The position numbers and the translations under genes were made by a program. Positions 8,813 through 19,522 of a DNA stretch of 53,837 bases are shown here, one piece after another. Every line of letters begins with the position of its first letter. The first letter of the stretch is position 1. The notes below the pieces were generated by a model that was not told the DNA's origin, searched no databases, and saw nothing but the letters and a program-made list of their open reading frames with translations. Source of the DNA: Oligoflexia bacterium (GTDB lineage Bacteria; Bdellovibrionota; Bdellovibrionia; JABDDW01); contig JAWXAT010000031.1 of the NCBI GenBank assembly GCA_034439615.1, positions 131,093 to 184,929 of the forward strand. Reading direction: 5' to 3'.

Positions 8813-10288
8813 ATGGATCAGTTTTCATTACCAACATTAGCCGAGGCGATTTTTCTATTACCCATGACTGTGCTAACAATCTTTGCATGTATTCCGATCA
8901 CGATTAAAGTGTTTAGCAAAAATCAAGAGCCCGCTAATTTACTCACCTTAGGATTTTCGGTTGTAGGAATTCTTTTGGCGGCAGTCTTAACAATTTATCA
9001 AGGTAAAGCTCCACCTCAAACTGTCTTCTCTGGCGCCCTTATTTTTGATCGTATGGCTATTTACGTAAACCTTGGGGTACTTGCCATCACACTGTTCACA
9101 CTTTTTTTATCAATCAATAACGTCAATACCAAAGGAAATAGTTTTGCAGAGCACACCTTTTTAATTCTGCTAAGTGCTGTTGGAATGCTAACGCTGACGA
9201 GCTCTGGTGATTTGATGGTAGCTTTTATTGGGCTAGAGATTATGTCCATCGCACTTTACGTTTTAATTGCACTAGGGCATGAACAGCTTTTTTCAAAAGA
9301 AGCGGCTTTTAAATATTTTATATTAGGAAGTTTTGCCTCAGCGATTTTTCTTTACGGTGTAGCATTTATTTTTGGCACCACAGGCTCTACACAACTTGGC
9401 CCGTTAGCAGCACAGGCATTGATCTTATCGTCGACAAATCGACTTTTTTTAACAGGCCTTGTACTTTTAATTGTAGGGATCGGTTTTAAAGTAAGTCTTT
9501 TTCCGTTTCACGCTTGGACGCCTGATGTTTATCAGGGGGCCCCCACTTCTATTTCTGCTTTTATGGCAACAGGCGTAAAGCTTGTAATGTTTACGATTTT
9601 TTTACGCCTTGCTGTATTACATGTTTTTGAGGCCGACGAGAAACTACTTTTAATTCTTCAGGTAATAGCTGTGGCAACGATGACTATCGGAAATATTACA
9701 GCCATTGTTCAAGAAAACATTAAACGCCTGATTGCATACTCAAGTATCGCCCACGCAGGATATATTTTATTGGGGATAATAGTAGCAGCAAAAAGTAATA
9801 GTCCAGATGCCGGAGGCGCTACATTGTTTTATCTTCTCGCATACAGCGTGATGAATATCGGGGCCTTTGCAATTGTTAGTATTTTTGAAAAAGAAGAGCG
9901 CGGAAATCTCAATGTAACAGATTACGCAGGGCTTGGATTTCGTTATCCACTTTTAGGAATTAGTCTCACAGTGTTTATGCTTTCACTTGCAGGTATTCCA
10001 CCAACGGCTGGGTTTATTGGTAAGTTCTATATTTTTGCAGCGGCAGTTAAAGAGGGATACATCTGGCTTGCAGTATTTGGGGTGATCAATAGTTTGTTGT
10101 CGGTTTATTATTACTTACGTATTCTTGTTTATCTCTACATGAAACCAGAAATTTACGATGTAAGACCTCAGCCAGCGAATTTATCGCGGTTTGTGGTTGC
10201 CGCTTCGGTGATTCTAACTTTGGTTATGGGAATTGCTTCGACGCCGTTTTATCGTCCAGCGTTAAAGAGTGTGCTCGCCCTTTTCTAA
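8813..10288 (+). CDS. nuoN: NADH-quinone oxidoreductase subunit N
   Basis: NuoN (ND2) is the antiporter-like subunit closest to the NuoAHJK core. The 491-residue product holds the expected GLEIMSIALYVLIAL (conserved Glu), GFKVSLFPFHAWTPDVYQGAPTSISAFMATG (lysine and WTPD) and NIKRLIAYSSIAHAGYI motifs, and LAGIPPTAGFIGKFYIF near residue 395. Its ATG directly follows the nuoM stop. It is the last gene of the nuo cluster; no clear intrinsic terminator was seen in the 167 bases before the next gene. Confidence 0.96.
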   Translation: MDQFSLPTLAEAIFLLPMTVLTIFACIPITIKVFSKNQEPANLLTLGFSVVGILLAAVLTIYQGKAPPQTVFSGALIFDRMAIYVNLGVLAITLFTLFLSINNVNTKGNSFAEHTFLILLSAVGMLTLTSSGDLMVAFIGLEIMSIALYVLIALGHEQLFSKEAAFKYFILGSFASAIFLYGVAFIFGTTGSTQLGPLAAQALILSSTNRLFLTGLVLLIVGIGFKVSLFPFHAWTPDVYQGAPTSISAFMATGVKLVMFTIFLRLAVLHVFEADEKLLLILQVIAVATMTIGNITAIVQENIKRLIAYSSIAHAGYILLGIIVAAKSNSPDAGGATLFYLLAYSVMNIGAFAIVSIFEKEERGNLNVTDYAGLGFRYPLLGISLTVFMLSLAGIPPTAGFIGKFYIFAAAVKEGYIWLAVFGVINSLLSVYYYLRILVYLYMKPEIYDVRPQPANLSRFVVAASVILTLVMGIASTPFYRPALKSVLALF

Positions 10289-10310
10289 GCGGCAAAAAGA
10301 ATCAGTTGAT

Positions 10311-10385
10311 CAATTTGACCCATCTAAAATAATTTTAAACTTTAATCTGAGTCAAATTGACAAGATTTAGCTCCAATTTAAATAA
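10311..10385 (+). promoter_or_regulatory. Inverted repeat overlapping a possible promoter
   Basis: A 9-bp perfect inverted repeat CAATTTGAC (10311-10319) / GTCAAATTG (10351-10359) lies upstream of the SIMPL-domain gene. The right arm runs into TTGACA (10357-10362), a good -35 box; 17 bases later a weak -10 (AAATAA, 10380-10385) is possible. Arms separated by 31 bases could be two operator half-sites or a weak hairpin. Function is inferred. Confidence 0.35.
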
Positions 10386-10455
10386 AGAGAATATAAAGCT
10401 GTGTATATTTCTTGCACAACGATCTCCTGGGTAAATCAACACACAGGAGAAACTA

Positions 10456-11160
10456 ATGAATATAAATAGTGGCTTTATAAAAGCATTGGCAGTTATTGCT
10501 TTAGCATTTGTTCCCGTTACTGCGTTTAGTTCAATAGATGGTATTAATGAAGCAGGCGATTTGATTATCGTCACGGGCACGGGCCAAATTGTTGTAGACC
10601 CTGATTTAGCTAATGTCGACATATCAGTCGTAACAAAAGCTACAACCGTGACCAAAGCCCAAGAGTTAAACAGCATAAGATCAAAAAATTTAGTGACGTC
10701 CGTTGTGTCTAAATTTGAACTTCAAAAAGATGATTATAGAACTACAAATTATTCAGTTCATCCTGAGTATACAACTCAAGGAAACACACAGGTTCTCACT
10801 GGATACTCTGTTACCAACTCATTCTTATTTACCCTAAGAAATCTTTTAAGACTTGGAGAGTTTCTAGATGTAGCGGGCGCTACAGGTGGCACTCATATTG
10901 GAAATATTTCTTTTGGAATATCAAATCTTAAAGAATTACAACTCCAAGCGCTGAGTCTTGCAATGAATGATGCGCGCGTTAAAGCGGATGTGATTGCTCA
11001 AACTGCAGGCCGCGCTGTGACTCGCGCTGTGAAAGTTATAGTAGACGATTATCAAGTCGAAGCTAAGCAAGTAAGGGCCGCTGACAGAAGAGAATCAACG
11101 GTGATTTATGCAGGAAAACTTTCAGTTTCGAGCAGCTTAAAGGTTGAGTTTGAATTTTAA
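10456..11160 (+). CDS. SIMPL (DUF541) domain periplasmic protein
   Basis: The 234-residue protein has an N-terminal signal peptide (MNINSGFIKALAVIALAFVP, cleavage near TAFS) followed by a SIMPL/DUF541 domain. Family features are ITVTGTGQ-like LIIVTGTGQIVVDPDLANV at the start of the domain, a central GYSVTNSFLFTLRNL strand, and the helix LQLQALSLAMNDARVKADVIAQTAGRAV near the C-terminus. Members form periplasmic or outer-membrane-associated oligomers, and some are linked to oxidative stress defence (for example E. coli YggE); the molecular role is unclear. AGGAGA lies 7 bases before the ATG. It stands alone, convergent with the next gene. Confidence 0.85.
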   Translation: MNINSGFIKALAVIALAFVPVTAFSSIDGINEAGDLIIVTGTGQIVVDPDLANVDISVVTKATTVTKAQELNSIRSKNLVTSVVSKFELQKDDYRTTNYSVHPEYTTQGNTQVLTGYSVTNSFLFTLRNLLRLGEFLDVAGATGGTHIGNISFGISNLKELQLQALSLAMNDARVKADVIAQTAGRAVTRAVKVIVDDYQVEAKQVRAADRRESTVIYAGKLSVSSSLKVEFEF

Positions 11161-11162
11161 TA

Positions 11163-12038
11163 TTAAAAATGAAACATACTTGAAAAACTAACACCTGAAT
11201 AAAGTTCTTTGGTGATGGCGCCTGTATTTTTGTTGGCCAGAATCATTTCTGTACTAACAAGAGAGGCGCCAATATTTAAAAGATAAATTTCTAAAAACCC
11301 ACCATAGGTAAAGCGTTGCATTTTCCATGTGCTCTGAAGGGCATTAATGTCAGATTCTAAAGTTGTCTGATATTCAACGCGTCCTCCTAAAAAATTTAAT
11401 AGATAAAGTTTGGCCTCAGCCCCTAGATAAGTTGCGTAATGGGAATATGAATTTTGTGTGTTTGACCACAGGCCCGTTTGATTCATAGACATATAGCCTG
11501 CTTTTACAAGAAGACCCGTGTCTTGTGAGCTGCGACCAATGGGGCGAATTAAAAGTGCCGCACCCATTTCATTATATGTGTGTGAATTTTGAGTGGAAGG
11601 AGGTTCAACTAAAAAAGAAGTTGTTTGTGAGTAAAAACCCTCAACTCCTAAATCAATGTTTAAAGATCGAGTACGATTACCCTTAGTAAATAGATCGTCG
11701 AGTAAAAATTGAAGTCGTCCTGAAGCGCGAGTGTCTTTTCCTAATTTATCGCCATTACGCGTCACGGGCCCTGAATCTTGAGAGTATGTGAGAACAAAAT
11801 CGGTATATGGCCCACTTGAGCTTCCACCACCGCGTCCGTATTTAGAATCTTGAGCGCTTGTGGCTTCTTTTTGTTTGCGAATAAAATCTAAAATGTTGAA
11901 TCGTTCCGATGACCTACGGCTTTGAGTCTGGCCCACGCTTGACCCTCCACCTGCACTCGCACCCCCACCACCTTGGGTATAAGCCAGGGACGGTAAAATC
12001 AATAAAGTCGCCATAATCAATATAATTTGTCTAGACAA
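11163..12038 (-). CDS. Predicted outer-membrane beta-barrel protein
   Basis: The protein begins with a hydrophobic signal peptide (SRQIILIMATLLILPSLAYTQ), followed by a low-complexity Gly/Ser-rich linker and then about 200 residues of alternating beta-strand pattern ending in SSMFHF. A terminal phenylalanine is typical of barrels inserted by the BAM machinery. The TTG at 12038 was chosen because the signal peptide then starts the protein and the divergent histone promoter stays free. An in-frame extension to 12164 is open but would bury the signal peptide; an ATG at 12014 is another option. No family was recognised. Function is unknown beyond probable outer-membrane location. Confidence 0.7.
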   Translation of the reverse strand: MSRQIILIMATLLILPSLAYTQGGGGASAGGGSSVGQTQSRRSSERFNILDFIRKQKEATSAQDSKYGRGGGSSSGPYTDFVLTYSQDSGPVTRNGDKLGKDTRASGRLQFLLDDLFTKGNRTRSLNIDLGVEGFYSQTTSFLVEPPSTQNSHTYNEMGAALLIRPIGRSSQDTGLLVKAGYMSMNQTGLWSNTQNSYSHYATYLGAEAKLYLLNFLGGRVEYQTTLESDINALQSTWKMQRFTYGGFLEIYLLNIGASLVSTEMILANKNTGAITKELYSGVSFSSMFHF

Positions 12039-12095
12039 CGAGAGCCCCCACTGTTTAATTACGCCCGATAAGCCGTCATTATACAAGGGTTGAGT

Positions 12096-12124
12096 TTGAC
12101 GTGCCGCAAAAACAGCTGTAATTA
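12096..12124 (+). promoter_or_regulatory. Putative sigma-70-type promoter of the histone gene
   Basis: TTGACG (12096-12101), a 17-base spacer and TAATTA (12119-12124) give a near-consensus promoter reading toward the histone gene, with a predicted leader of about 78 bases. A second, weaker pair (TTGAAT 12150-12155, TCTAAT 12173-12178) lies closer. Seen by eye only. Confidence 0.45.
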
Positions 12125-12208
12125 ATTGTAGTGGGTTTATAGAATTAACTTGAATCAATAACACAACGCTTTTCTAATTATTTAACTTCACCTTGAGGAG
12201 AAAAACCA

Positions 12209-12403
12209 ATGGCAGACGTATTAGTCGTAACCAGTAAAGTAAAAAAGTATATTAAAGAAAAGGGCGATTGCAACACCAGCTCTGAGACAATCGATATCTT
12301 AAGCAAAGCAGTAGAGCGTCTTTGTGAAAAAGGTATGGAGCATGCAAAAAATGATGGCCGCAAAACCGTAATGGCGCGCGATATCATCATCGATCACATT
12401 TAA
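12209..12403 (+). CDS. Bacterial histone-fold protein (Bdellovibrio-type)
   Basis: This 64-residue protein is a single histone fold: a first helix (VTSKVKKYIKEKG), the long central helix (SSETIDILSKAVERLCEKGMEHAKNDG) and the signature RKTVMARDI leading into the last helix. The RKT-V-x-RD motif matches archaeal and bacterial histones. Closest in kind is the small histone described from Bdellovibrio bacteriovorus (Bd0055, HBb), an abundant chromatin protein reported to bind DNA unlike archaeal nucleosomal histones. It likely acts as a dimer on chromosomal DNA. GAGGAG lies 8 bases before the ATG, a near-consensus promoter lies upstream and a strong terminator downstream, so it is a monocistronic, probably highly expressed gene. 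Confidence 0.92.
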   Translation: MADVLVVTSKVKKYIKEKGDCNTSSETIDILSKAVERLCEKGMEHAKNDGRKTVMARDIIIDHI

Positions 12404-12432
12404 TCGCGATTTAATTTAATCTATATTTTTAT

Positions 12433-12472
12433 AAGGCACTATTTGCTTAGGTAAGTATGTGCCTTTTCTTTT
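12433..12472 (+). terminator. Intrinsic terminator after the histone gene
   Basis: AAGGCAC (12433-12439) pairs with GTGCCTT (12459-12465) around a 19-base loop, and the run TTTTCTTTT follows. It ends the histone transcript. Confidence 0.8.
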
Positions 12473-12480
12473 GTCTAAAA

Positions 12481-12984
12481 TTATCGAGGCATAGTTGGTG
12501 GAGCAATTGGTGGCGGTGCATCGTCTGAGTTTGGTCCTGGCGCAGTTGTTTTGGAGTCGTCTGTAGTGGGTGTTTCTGCATTATCTGATGAAGAATTTGC
12601 AGGCGCTGCGGGTGATGATTGTGGTTGAGTTGCTCTTGGTGTTTCTTTAATCACAAATCGAAGTGGGTCTTGTTTACATTTATAAGAACCATCACGCAAA
12701 ATGGTGCATCGATCAGAAGCAAGTGCATCGGCAGTAACGGTAGAGCTAAGTGTTTTTGGTCGCTCGCTCAGACGATAGGCGATACATTCTTTAAGCCTTT
12801 CATTCTTGTCACAATATAATCGTTTTTTCTTTAGACACAGATCGTATTTTAAAACCTCTGTAGGAATAGACATATCAATTGGGCGTTTGCAAATCGGTAT
12901 GGTGGCAGTACTTGGTTTGGTTTCAGCGAAGGCTGAATTCATCATAGAAAATATAATCAGATATACGAAAGTCCACATTGGCAT
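12481..12984 (-). CDS. Secreted or periplasmic hypothetical protein, proline-rich tail
   Basis: The product (about 167 residues) starts with a hydrophobic leader ending NSAFA before ETKPS, a plausible signal-peptidase I site. The mature part has six cysteines spread over residues about 30-105 (for example CKRP, DLCLKKKRLYCDKNERLKEC, RCTILRDGSYKC), suggesting disulfides. A low-complexity Pro/Ser/Thr/Asp tail ends PPPIAPPTMPR. The ATG at 12984 is used. Another ATG 6 bases later has better spacing to the AAGGAAG ribosome site, and an upstream TTG at 13023 is possible. No family recognised. It is transcribed toward the histone terminator region and is divergent from the TPR gene at 13064. Confidence 0.6.
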   Translation of the reverse strand: MPMWTFVYLIIFSMMNSAFAETKPSTATIPICKRPIDMSIPTEVLKYDLCLKKKRLYCDKNERLKECIAYRLSERPKTLSSTVTADALASDRCTILRDGSYKCKQDPLRFVIKETPRATQPQSSPAAPANSSSDNAETPTTDDSKTTAPGPNSDDAPPPIAPPTMPR

Positions 12985-13063
12985 CTTCCTTAGAGCATGG
13001 TCGAGCTCACTTAGTTCTGTCAACGGCCTTGTCTGAAAGGGCCATTACCGTTAGCCTAATAGT

Positions 13064-16162
<3,099 letters not shown>

Positions 16163-16318
16163 TTATATTTAATCCACATTTCCCACACATTACACCGCGC
16201 GTTAAAAGCAGAAGGTGATTGATTAGATCTCTGTTTTCTTCTAGTTTCTAGTGTTCGTTTTTAAAACAAGTGCGTCGATTACAAAAAGTAACGGCGTACC
16301 TAATTGGAGGTTTTTTGT

Positions 16319-16603
16319 ATGTCGTTGTCCGAAGAAACAATTAAAAAAATTGCTGATTTGGCGCGGTTAGAGCTTACTCCAGAAGAGCACACCCTTTATT
16401 CAAAACAACTTACAGCAATTGTTGATTTCATTTCGCAATTATCAAAAGTAAACACTGATGGCGTAGCCCCGCTTGTAACACCCACTGAAATGGCGCAATC
16501 ATTTCGCGAAGATGTTGTGGGAAAAGGTTTTGAACCCGGCGCCGCTACAAGCAATGCACCCCAAAATTCTGGAAACCTCTACAAAGTGCCGCCCGTTTTA
16601 TAA
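16319..16603 (+). CDS. gatC: Aspartyl/glutamyl-tRNA amidotransferase subunit C
   Basis: GatC (94 residues) wraps around and stabilises GatA in the GatCAB complex that converts Glu-tRNA(Gln) and Asp-tRNA(Asn) to the amidated forms. The N-terminal MSLSEETIKKIADLARLELTPEE is typical, as is the FREDV segment near residue 65. The ATG at 16319 is preceded by GGAGG; an upstream in-frame start at 16304 would overlap this ribosome site. It is the first gene of a run that continues with gatA 25 bases downstream. Confidence 0.95.
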   Translation: MSLSEETIKKIADLARLELTPEEHTLYSKQLTAIVDFISQLSKVNTDGVAPLVTPTEMAQSFREDVVGKGFEPGAATSNAPQNSGNLYKVPPVL

Positions 16604-16628
16604 GAAATCGAATTAAGGAGTATAAGAA

Positions 16629-18092
16629 GTGGATTTGAGTGAATTAACAATTAAATCTTTACGCGACAAAGTTCGAAGTGGCGAAATCAAAGCGCGAGCT
16701 GTGGTTGAAGACTCACTTAAAAGAGCCAAAGACACACAAGGTAAGCTTAACGCCTTTATTACGATTTGTGAAAAAGAAGCGCTCCTTCGTGCTGATCAAA
16801 TAGATAAAACAGTAAGTTCAAAAAAAGATCCGGGTGCACTCGCGGGAGTTTGTGTCGCCGTAAAAGATCTACTTCTCACTAAAGGTGTTAAAACAACGGC
16901 TGCATCAAAAATATTAGCAGATTTTATTCCCCCCTATTCTTCAACTGTTGTTGAAAAACTTGAAGCTGCTGGTGCGATCATAATTGGAAAAACAAATCTT
17001 GATGAGTTTGCTATGGGTGCGAGTAACGAAAACTCAGCATTTGGCCCTGTGAAAAACCCCTGGGATCTAACTCGTGTGCCTGGTGGGTCAAGCGGTGGTT
17101 CTGCAGCAGCTGTTGCTGCACGCATTGCTCCAGCCTCTATTGGCACAGACACGGGCGGAAGTATTCGTGAGCCCGCAAGTTTTTGTGGAGTAGTTGGAAT
17201 AAAACCAACCTATGGAAGAGTATCACGCTACGGTGTTGTGGCTTTTGCGTCGTCACTTGATCAAGTCGGGCCCATGGCTCAAAATGTTGAAGACGCCGCA
17301 TTAATGCTTGAGGTGATCTCAGGAAAAGACAAACACGATTCCACATCAGCAGATGTTTTGGTTCCTGCGTTTAGCGAAAAAATTATCGATAATATGAAAG
17401 GCCTTAAAGTTGGTCTTCCAAAAGAATATTTTGTAGATGGAATTGAACCTGAAGTTCGTAAAGCTGTTGATCAGGCGGTGAGTGTTTTAAAAGCTCAAGG
17501 TGCAGAAGTGGTTGAGGTTTCTTTGCCACTTACTGAATATGGAATCGCAGTTTATTATTTAATAGCACCTTGTGAGGCAAGCTCAAATCTTGCTCGTTAT
17601 GACGGCGTACGATTTGGTCATCGCACATCAGAGGCAAAAGATATTCATGAGCTTTACAGGCGCTCACGTGGTGAAGGTTTTGGAGCAGAGCCAAAGCGTC
17701 GGATTATGCTTGGCACTTATGCACTATCAAGTGGGTACTATGATGCGTATTACAAAAAGGCCTGTCAGGTACGAAGACTTATTCGCGATGATTTTTTAAA
17801 AGCATTTTCAAAATGCGATGTAATTGCAACACCCGTTGCAACAGGCCCCGCATTTAAATTAGGTGAAAAAGCCACTGATCCACTGGCCATGTATCTCAAT
17901 GACGTTTTTACTTTAAGCCCATCACTTGCGGGTATCCCCGGTTTAAGTGTGAATTGTGGTTTTACAAAAGAAGGTCTTCCAATCGGTTTGCAGCTTTTAA
18001 GTAAACACTTTGATGAAGAAAAGATCATTCGCGCCGCTTATACGGTTGAAAAACATTCTGGCTTGCCCGTAAGGAGACCCCATGGCTTTTGA
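16629..18092 (+). CDS. gatA: Aspartyl/glutamyl-tRNA amidotransferase subunit A
   Basis: GatA is the glutaminase subunit, an amidase-signature enzyme that releases ammonia from glutamine for GatB. The Ser-cisSer-Lys triad is visible: Lys79 in VCVAVKDLLLT, the cis-serine in PGGSSGGSAAA (154) and the nucleophile Ser178 in TDTGGSIREPAS, the same numbering as in well-studied GatA proteins. Length is 487. The start is GTG with GGAG upstream (AAGGAGTATAAGAAGTG). Its end overlaps gatB by 11 bases, consistent with translational coupling. Confidence 0.97.
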   Translation: MDLSELTIKSLRDKVRSGEIKARAVVEDSLKRAKDTQGKLNAFITICEKEALLRADQIDKTVSSKKDPGALAGVCVAVKDLLLTKGVKTTAASKILADFIPPYSSTVVEKLEAAGAIIIGKTNLDEFAMGASNENSAFGPVKNPWDLTRVPGGSSGGSAAAVAARIAPASIGTDTGGSIREPASFCGVVGIKPTYGRVSRYGVVAFASSLDQVGPMAQNVEDAALMLEVISGKDKHDSTSADVLVPAFSEKIIDNMKGLKVGLPKEYFVDGIEPEVRKAVDQAVSVLKAQGAEVVEVSLPLTEYGIAVYYLIAPCEASSNLARYDGVRFGHRTSEAKDIHELYRRSRGEGFGAEPKRRIMLGTYALSSGYYDAYYKKACQVRRLIRDDFLKAFSKCDVIATPVATGPAFKLGEKATDPLAMYLNDVFTLSPSLAGIPGLSVNCGFTKEGLPIGLQLLSKHFDEEKIIRAAYTVEKHSGLPVRRPHGF

Positions 18093-19518
18093 AGCAGTAA
18101 TTGGTCTTGAAGTTCACGCGCAATTATTAACAAACACAAAAATATTTTGCTCATGCTCTTCTTCATTTGGAGCAGGAGATAATGAAAACACATGTCCCGT
18201 TTGCACCGGAATGCCAGGAGCCCTGCCCGTTTTAAATAAGCAAGTTGTGGATTACTCAATATTGACGGGCCTCGCATTGGGTTGTGAAATTCGAGAGAAC
18301 AATGTTTTTTCACGAAAAAATTATTTTTATCCAGATTTACCCAAGGGTTATCAAATTTCTCAATACGACGAACCCATTTGCATTAAAGGAAAAGTTACTT
18401 TTTTAGTAGATGGCGTTGAAAACACAGTTGGCATCACACGGGCTCACATGGAAGAAGACGCGGGTAAAAGCACTCATCATGGTGATTTTAGCCTCGTGAA
18501 TCTTAATCGTAGCTCTGTCCCACTTTTAGAAATCGTAAGTGATCCTGATATTAGATCGGCAAAACAAGCGGGTGAGTATTTAAGAAACCTCAGATCAATT
18601 TTACTTTATCTTGGTGTTTGCGATGGAAACATGGAAGAAGGCAGTCTTCGCTGTGATGCAAATGTGAGTGTGCGGCCTGTAGGGCAAAAAGCTTTTGGAA
18701 CACGAGTGGAGCTTAAAAATATCAATAGCTTTCGTTTTGTAGAAAAAGCTATCGAGTATGAAATTGGTCGGCAAGTAGATGCAATTGAGCAAGGGCAAAA
18801 AATTTCACAAGAAACACGGCTGTATGACCCAGATAAAAATCGCACAATGCCTATGCGATCAAAAGAAGAAGCTCATGATTATCGGTATTTTCCAGATCCA
18901 GATCTTTTAACTCTAACAGTTGATCGCGCATGGGTTGAGAAGGTGAAGGCTCGATTGCCTGAGCTTCCATTGCAAAAATTAAAGCGGTTTGTAAGTGAAT
19001 ATCAAATTCCTGAATATGACGCGCAAATTCTTACAACCTCTAGGCCACAAGCCGAATTTTATGAAGATGTGGTTAAACAAGGTGGAAACCCCAAAGCCGC
19101 GAGTAACTGGATCATGGGTGATCTTTTACGCATCTTAAATGAACAAAAATTAGAAATCACACAATCGCCCATTACAACAACACAACTCGCAGATCTTTTG
19201 AAGCACATGGATGCCGGAAAAATTTCCGGAAAAATCGCAAAAACAATTTTTGAAGATTTAGCTCAAAAGAAATATGTAGGTCTTAGTGTTGAAGAGATTA
19301 TTCAAAAAAACAACCTCACCCAAGTAACAGACACAAAAGCTATTGAAGTTGTCATAGATAAAATCATGACAGCAAACCAAGGCCAAGTAGATCAATTTCG
19401 AGCTGGTAAAGAAAAAGTTTTTGGATTTTTTGTAGGACAAGTGATGAAAGAAATGAAGGGCCAAGGCGCCCCGCAAGTCGTCAATGATTTGTTGAAAAAG
19501 AAATTAAAGGGAGAATGA
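18082..19518 (+). CDS. gatB: Aspartyl/glutamyl-tRNA amidotransferase subunit B
   Basis: GatB phosphorylates and then amidates the misacylated Glu/Asp on the tRNA. The 478-residue product begins with the family motif AVIGLEVHAQLLTNTKIFC, has the zinc-binding cysteines C-S-C...CPVCTGMPG, and the conserved KNYFYPDLPKGYQISQYD and ELKNINSFRFVEKAI segments. The C-terminal third is the helical GatB/YqeY tRNA-binding domain. A complete gatCAB operon implies that the organism makes Gln- and/or Asn-tRNA by transamidation. Confidence 0.97.
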   Translation: MAFEAVIGLEVHAQLLTNTKIFCSCSSSFGAGDNENTCPVCTGMPGALPVLNKQVVDYSILTGLALGCEIRENNVFSRKNYFYPDLPKGYQISQYDEPICIKGKVTFLVDGVENTVGITRAHMEEDAGKSTHHGDFSLVNLNRSSVPLLEIVSDPDIRSAKQAGEYLRNLRSILLYLGVCDGNMEEGSLRCDANVSVRPVGQKAFGTRVELKNINSFRFVEKAIEYEIGRQVDAIEQGQKISQETRLYDPDKNRTMPMRSKEEAHDYRYFPDPDLLTLTVDRAWVEKVKARLPELPLQKLKRFVSEYQIPEYDAQILTTSRPQAEFYEDVVKQGGNPKAASNWIMGDLLRILNEQKLEITQSPITTTQLADLLKHMDAGKISGKIAKTIFEDLAQKKYVGLSVEEIIQKNNLTQVTDTKAIEVVIDKIMTANQGQVDQFRAGKEKVFGFFVGQVMKEMKGQGAPQVVNDLLKKKLKGE

Positions 19519-19522
19519 CCTT

